A DNA stretch of 64,000 bases, taken from Styela clava (lineage: Eukaryota; Chordata; Ascidiacea; Stolidobranchia; Styelidae). The DNA lies in assembly GCF_964204865.1 (NCBI RefSeq), contig NC_135254.1, positions 14,389,001 to 14,453,000 of the forward strand, in the 5' to 3' direction. The notes under the pieces are model-generated. The model had not been told where the DNA came from. It saw nothing but the letters and a program-made list of their open reading frames with translations, and did no database searches. The translations under genes and the position numbers were made by a program. Below are positions 59,601 through 64,000 of the stretch, piece by piece (within the stretch, counting starts at the first letter, position 1; every line of letters begins with the position of its first letter).

Positions 59601-60223
59601 ACACAACTAACATTGTATTACTGCTCTGCTCTACATTATTGATCTGATCTACACTTTTTCTTTAAATTCTAGTCTTATTTGTAGTTTTTGTTTGTGAAAT
59701 AGGCGCTTCATGGCTGTATTTTTTGTTTCATTATATTATACAAATATGTTATACTTCAACAATACCTGGGTCATGTGCTAGAGCATTATCTACTTTTGTC
59801 TAGCTATTGATAATGTAAACGGATTTTCAGTGGAAACCTTGATAAAGTTGGCGATATGTGAAAAAGATTCATTTCTCCTCAACTTTTTTCTATTCTTTTT
59901 TGTATGCCGTATTTATGCACCATTTGCACTAAACAAGGCTATACACAATGAGCCACTACTAAATAAGGGACAACTATAGTTAGAAACGGCCTGAATTTTT
60001 ATGGTTTGTCATCGTCTAACTAATTTTGTACACCTAAGATTTTAACCTGCAATGCGATGCCATGGTTAAGTCTAACACTTTAACCACTAGGCCAGCGCGC
60101 CACCAAAAACAACATACCATTTTCAATCTGCATGATCAAATATACATTGAATTTTCAGGAGTCACAGCTCAAGATGGAGGATTTGCAGAAAAACCAGAAT
60201 CTTTTGACTTGACGTCTGAAATT
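50605..60223 (+). CDS. CDC73: CDC73 / parafibromin, 5' exons (partial)
   Basis: Exons: 50605-50735, 53835-54010, 57321-57493, 59162-59309 and 60159-about 60223; phases join, giving about 231 residues. CDC73 is a subunit of the PAF1 complex, which rides with RNA polymerase II. The N-terminal domain is unmistakable: [60 protein letters not shown] and [19 protein letters not shown], then a basic linker (RAKRVRTED), [23 protein letters not shown], and [10 protein letters not shown]. The exon-5 donor is unclear: GTATCA at 60224 suits the phase, since the frame reaches TGA at 60242. The C-terminal Ras-like domain is not in the window or was not found. Introns 1 and 2 are swollen by transposons. Confidence 0.93.
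50782..52949. mobile_element. 2.2-kb non-autonomous DNA transposon, TA-flanked
   Basis: It lies in CDC73 intron 1. The left end TACCGTAAAAGCAGGTAACT and the reversed right end TACCGTAAACGCAGGTAACT are followed on both sides by 'tcggatg'. The terminal TA on each side could be a two-base target duplication, as in Tc1/mariner-like elements. No transposase frame is recognisable inside. Confidence 0.75.
53272..53454. mobile_element. Short hAT element with CAGTGGTG...CACTG ends
   Basis: The left end CAGTGGTGCGATTCAGCCGG and the reversed right end CAGTGCTGGGATTCAAATTT, with 'cagccggttc' at both ends, form the inverted repeat. Flanks GTTTCGTG and GTTCCATG look like a worn 8-bp duplication (6 of 8). 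Confidence 0.7.
54337..55920. mobile_element. 1.58-kb hAT-like element nested in the previous one, perfect TSD
   Basis: GTTGTAAT at 54329-54336 is repeated at 55921-55928. The left end TAGGGATGGGCAATGTAGAA and the reversed right end TAGGGATGGGCAATATAGAA are inverted repeats; the subterminal zones are rich in 'gaatcc' and 'gaata'. It holds a tandem duplication of period 154 bp at about 54965-55267. No transposase frame is recognisable. Confidence 0.92.
54965..55267. repeat. 154-bp tandem duplication inside the nested hAT element
   Basis: 'cattatctacccagactt' starts at 54975 and again at 55129. The copies share 'caatacgtcactatcttcgc', 'cagatgcggcaact' and 'ctatcttgaacgatagaaa', with scattered substitutions. 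Confidence 0.9.
58497..59051. mobile_element. hAT-like non-autonomous element, perfect 8-bp TSD
   Basis: ATATAAAT at 58489-58496 is repeated at 59052-59059. The left end CAGGGGTGCGCAATTAC and the reversed right end CGAGGATGGGCAAAATAC are inverted repeats. The interior is related to 44961-45619. It lies in CDC73 intron 3, about 100 bp before exon 4. Confidence 0.85.
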
Positions 60224-60264
60224 GTATCAAGGGAAAGAAGATGAAGAAGGTCAGGCCATAAATC

Positions 60265-60400
60265 CAGGTACAAATAATACGGGAGTCACTTGGCTAGTCC
60301 CCGAACTTGTGATTGAACTGAAATAAAGACAATTTGGATAAAATTATGGCCTAGCCTGGTACACATATTACGTTCCAGTGTCCGCCATCTTTTTTCACAT
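60265..60400. mobile_element. Family A MITE fragment
   Basis: 'gtacaaataatacgggagtcacttggctagtccccgaa' and 'tggtacacatattacgttcc' plus 'agtgtccgccatctt' are the reverse of the family A interior and end seen at 19555-19660. Confidence 0.6.
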
Positions 60401-62000
60401 ATAGCTCCCTTTGATAGCTCCCAGATTTGCATGCAGTGATGCTAGAACGACTGTTCAGGAGCGATTCAAGTTACGGTAAATACTTCAAGGGTGAAAAGAT
60501 TAAAATAAATACTTGATCTCAGAGAAGTCATACGTGTACCTTCTTGCATGAAGCAATTTCAAACTAAGAGCAAATGAAGAAATTGAATATGGATTTATGC
60601 ATAAAATATCCAAGTTATATAATATTATTCCTTTATTTGAATTATTTTCACAGAATCACAGTGTTATACTTTTTTAGGTTTCTGGAGCCGTGCTTCCGTT
60701 TCAAATCTTCCTTACAGTTACACTTTCTCATTCTTTAAAGGCGTTGAAATTCGGTTAAAAATTTAAAAATTACGATTTCAAATTCTAGCATTTCATTAGG
60801 CTATATATATATATCGACTTGGTCAATTGATTATTTGATTATACAATAATTTTGATTTTGGATAATTTTTATTTTTTGTACTTAAGCGACGGATTTTAAA
60901 ATCATTCGTTTTGATTGGCTGTCTAATACTGAACTTACAAATAGCACGCCTACTGCTTTCAAATTTTTTTCTTGAACACTGTTTCCCTCCACCATCTTTC
61001 TCACAAAGACTTCTTGTGATTGTTACGCTTTCATTTTTTGTGTTTTTTCTTTATAGCCTCTTTCGAGTTGTGGTAAAATTTGGCAGAGAATATGGTTTAT
61101 TACACACTTAAGGAGTTATTTGTAAGCACAAACATTTCGATTTAATTTTGGCAAAAATATTGCAGCCTACTTCAGGGGTCTCTAACACGCAGCCCTGAAA
61201 GCAATTTTTTGCGGCCTGCGCCGTCGTTGAGATTTTTCCAGAAAAAAACTAAAATAGGACAATGTCAACTATGAGTTTTATCGTATTCATATTTATTCTA
61301 TTGTAATAATTAAATGGTTAATTCAATAATTTTCATTTCGTTTTTATTATGACGAAATAAATAAGTTTCGGTCAGATCATTGAAGTGTGTATTTATGAAT
61401 GATTAATTCTGCATATGCGCAGTTAACGCAAAACTAGATTAAGACCAACATTTTTAATAAAGTAGTAAACCCATAGGCAATTTCTAATAAGCGTAAATGT
61501 TCGGAAGAGCACAGAATAATTTAAGAGAATTGGGAGAATCTGTATTTTGTGTGAAATTATAACAAGGTTCGGTGTCTCATCTGTTGTGCAATTATTGCTG
61601 TTTGAAAATAATACAACATTCGACGACTATACGGCTCATTACACAGGGAAAAATACCATGTGTATACTGGAACAATTCGTCACGAAAAGGTACGGCAATT
61701 AAAATTTTCACTGATGAAACAGAAATTTTTTCTCTACAAACAAAACGTGTGAAGATTCGGTGAAAGTTTGCTTTGCCATAAGTGAGATGATTGCGAAATC
61801 GTCTCGTCCTTTGGTTGAAGGAAATCGGCCTTTTGCATACGACTATAGCAAACCAACACAATATAAGCCCAACGTCGAGTCTCTCGGCGCTACAAACAAA
61901 ATATCCAGTAGGACTACAAGTAATGAATATGCTTCATGTCTGGTTTGGTGTAAGATTCAAGTGTAATTTCAACAAATATCTTCAGATTTCTTTCGTATAT
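60401..62000. other. Downstream of the last CDC73 exon found: no gene recognised
   Basis: Mostly AT-rich DNA. A hAT-like terminus (CAGGGGTCTCTAACACGCAG) lies near 61164 with no matched partner. I could not find the expected CDC73 exon that begins near VWRTRTT. Confidence 0.4.
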
Positions 62001-62004
62001 CAAT

Positions 62005-62090
62005 TTTGGGACCTCCTGAAGTATGCGCACGAAGATGGCGCACAACCTGAACTCAGGTTAGTGTTCAGGTTATGCGACATTTTCACCATT
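62005..62090. mobile_element. Family A MITE fragment
   Basis: 'gggacctcctgaagtatgcg', 'cacgaagatggcgcacaacctgaactcagg' and 'gttcaggttatgcgacat' closely match the 104-bp copy at 796-899. Confidence 0.65.
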
Positions 62091-62589
62091 TTCTGATTCT
62101 TATATATCAGAGAGAGAGTGATGCCTAACGCTTAGTACGATGCGCCACACCATCGAGATCTCTTGTTATGCTTCGTAGTAGGCTACATTAACTCAGGGAC
62201 CAAATGTATTATATAAAAGCACGCCACGGTTTTTATTAAGATAGTGGGAGAGACAAGGATAACAGAATATATTCGTAAGATATTGTAGCGTTATGACGAT
62301 CAAGTTGGCAATAATATTGTCACGGTAGAAGTTGTTGCTACAGTGGTTGAAGATGAATCAGAAGACTCAAGGGTTCCGGATTGGTTGTTTATTGTATGGC
62401 AACTTCGCAATATAAACTTAACAAAAGAACGCAACCGACCTCCAGCACGACGGTCGGAGAAGGAAAGCGGAAGACACAGTTTTTCTCCTAATTATGTGTA
62501 ATGAGTGGTCGGAGTCCAAATCCGACAAAACAAGGGTCAACATAACTGTTTATAAACACAAAATATATATACCACTGATATACACACAC

Positions 62590-62795
62590 AATATCTATAT
62601 GCTCATTGACATATGCTTCCTCCACCACCAAGTCCATGCTTCCGAAAACAAACAATACAGTAAAAACTAATCCCATACCAGACTTGGAATGGTAACCGGA
62701 CGAGAGGCCGTGGTTCGCCATATGGATAAGCCGTCTTATCGGCTTTCCTCTCCCCCGGGATAAATATGTAAATCCTATCCTAAATCCTATCCTAT
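62590..62795 (+). repeat. SINE 3' half
   Basis: This is the reverse orientation of the SINE at 49218-49563: 'ctccaccaccaagtccatgc', 'ggaatggtaaccggacgaga', 'ggccgtggttcgccatatgg' and a tail of 'taaatcctatcc' units. The tRNA-like head is missing, so it is 5'-truncated. Confidence 0.85.
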
Positions 62796-63534
62796 ATGTT
62801 AATTGTGTGCTGTGTGTATTGATACTGAGGTAGGTATTTGAATATATTAGTTATAAATGGTGTGAGCAAGGACAAAAGAATTTTTTCCACAGGATTCCTT
62901 CAGAATGTGAGATTTATCATAATCAGTCGATAATGGCGATGTAGCCTGAAAAACAAGAAAACAATCTGCGAGTAGGTGTTTAAATGAATGATTATCTGGA
63001 AACATGGTGTCCTCTTATTTATTTAGAGATGAATGAAAATGTTACCACCGGATTCTGTGTTCAACCTGTTCACTGCACTGTATTTCCAAAAAATATGCAA
63101 TTATTGTTTTGTGGCAATGCCAATAAATCTCTCTCCCAGCTGCAAAGAGTATGTTGGCTCAAAGCGTATATATATAATGGACCTTTCCCCAACCTTTGAC
63201 CCCCGACAAATTCTTCCTATACTTTACCAAAATTTTCGGGGCTATTTTAAGAGTGCTTTTGCGAAATGCCGCTTGTAAAATGGGGTATGTGTTTCGAACC
63301 AGCATTATGATTCATCGCATACAATAATCTGTATTTTTAAAAGTACCGGTAGAGAATTTTAGCCCAGTCTATCACAGCTATTTCTACACTAATATTTCAT
63401 TACTGCAATTGAATTGAAACTCCCAGGAAGAAGAGTGATCATTGAATTATCTGATTTATATTTAAGTTTCCGAAACACAACTGAAAACTAGCGAATAGAG
63501 TTCAGAAACACGAAAACGAGGTAATGTTCACGAC

Positions 63535-63680
63535 CACGTTTGAAAATCTGTCTGAGCGGATGCTAAGAGGGAACATTGTTACGTCACTTTTTGAATCTTG
63601 CTGATTAGCCAATGTCCCGAAGTAAAGAAGGAAGTCGATGCTTGGGAAAAGGTCCATACTGGCTGGGTTTCCTCTGTTTT
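63535..63680. repeat. Second copy of the QSOX/DCAF17 promoter repeat
   Basis: 'gaaaatctgtctgagcggatgc', 'ttacgtca', 'tgctgattagccaatgt' and 'aaggaagtcgatgcttgggaaa' correspond in order to 'gaaaatagtatctgagcggctg', 'ttacatca', 'tgctgattggtcaatat' and 'aaggaagtcgatactcgaggaaa' at 32800-32925. Confidence 0.7.
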
Positions 63681-63710
63681 GCATACCGGTAGCCGTCTCC
63701 AAGTTTTTTG

Positions 63711-63807
63711 CGGTATCTCACATTGCTGTCTTGGCTTGTTATTATTAATGCGGTTTTTACCGGTATCTCACATTGCTGTCTTGGCTTGTTATTATTAATG
63801 CGGTTTT
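63711..63807. repeat. 50-bp tandem duplication
   Basis: CGGTATCTCACATTGCTGTC begins at 63711 and again at 63761; each copy runs 47 identical bases to 'atgcggtttt'. Confidence 0.95.
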
Positions 63808-64000
63808 GTTAAAGTGAATATAGTCACTTTGGTTTTGTTAGAAACGGACATCTGCCAGAATGTACGGTACCGGTCTACCTGAAGTGTTGCTGCGCGAGTG
63901 CAAAGTGACTATCGTATCGACTGGACCTAAACACAGAAACAGGATCGGTCGTTGCTGTTTTGCGAGCTTTTTTGTGGTACCGGTACCGTACTTTTCTGGT

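Overview
This is a stretch of AT-rich animal nuclear DNA with multi-exon genes, GT-AG introns, one tRNA-derived SINE family and very many non-autonomous DNA transposons. Seven protein-coding genes can be read. All gene identities come from recognising translated exons by eye; no search was run. Full-length UBA6, which is patchy in invertebrates but kept in vertebrates and sea urchin, points to a deuterostome. The low GC, modest introns and dense MITEs would suit a tunicate, but that is only an inference.

Layout: the 3' end of SPEF2 (+, 1-1585); SET (-, about 3757-7661); a 528-bp divergent promoter; DYNC2I2/WDR34 (+, 8190-16345, 11 exons with consistent phases, 508 aa); QSOX (-, 18314-32317, 15 exons, 702 aa); a 779-bp divergent promoter; DCAF17 (+, 33097-39129, 10 exons); UBA6 (-, 40503-43658, one uninterrupted 1051-codon exon); a transposon-rich gap of about 7 kb with a decayed ZMYM1/hAT-type transposase; and the 5' half of CDC73/parafibromin (+, from 50605), whose last exon seen is near 60.2 kb and which continues beyond the window or into parts not resolved here.

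The genes are not an operon-like set. They are typical housekeeping, secretory or ciliary genes: two ciliary/flagellar (SPEF2, DYNC2I2), chromatin and transcription (SET, CDC73), ubiquitin pathway (UBA6, and DCAF17 as a CUL4-DDB1 receptor) and secretory oxidative folding (QSOX). Two pairs, SET/DYNC2I2 and QSOX/DCAF17, are head to head with short shared promoters carrying inverted CCAAT boxes.

Much of the intron and intergenic DNA is made of hAT-like elements, many with perfect 8-bp target-site duplications (TSDs). The most striking case is a nested pair in CDC73 intron 2, where the outer insertion duplicated the 8 bp that contain the exon-2 splice donor. The intronless UBA6 and a GC-AG intron in QSOX are the other notable points. 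No evidence was found for a novel multi-gene system.
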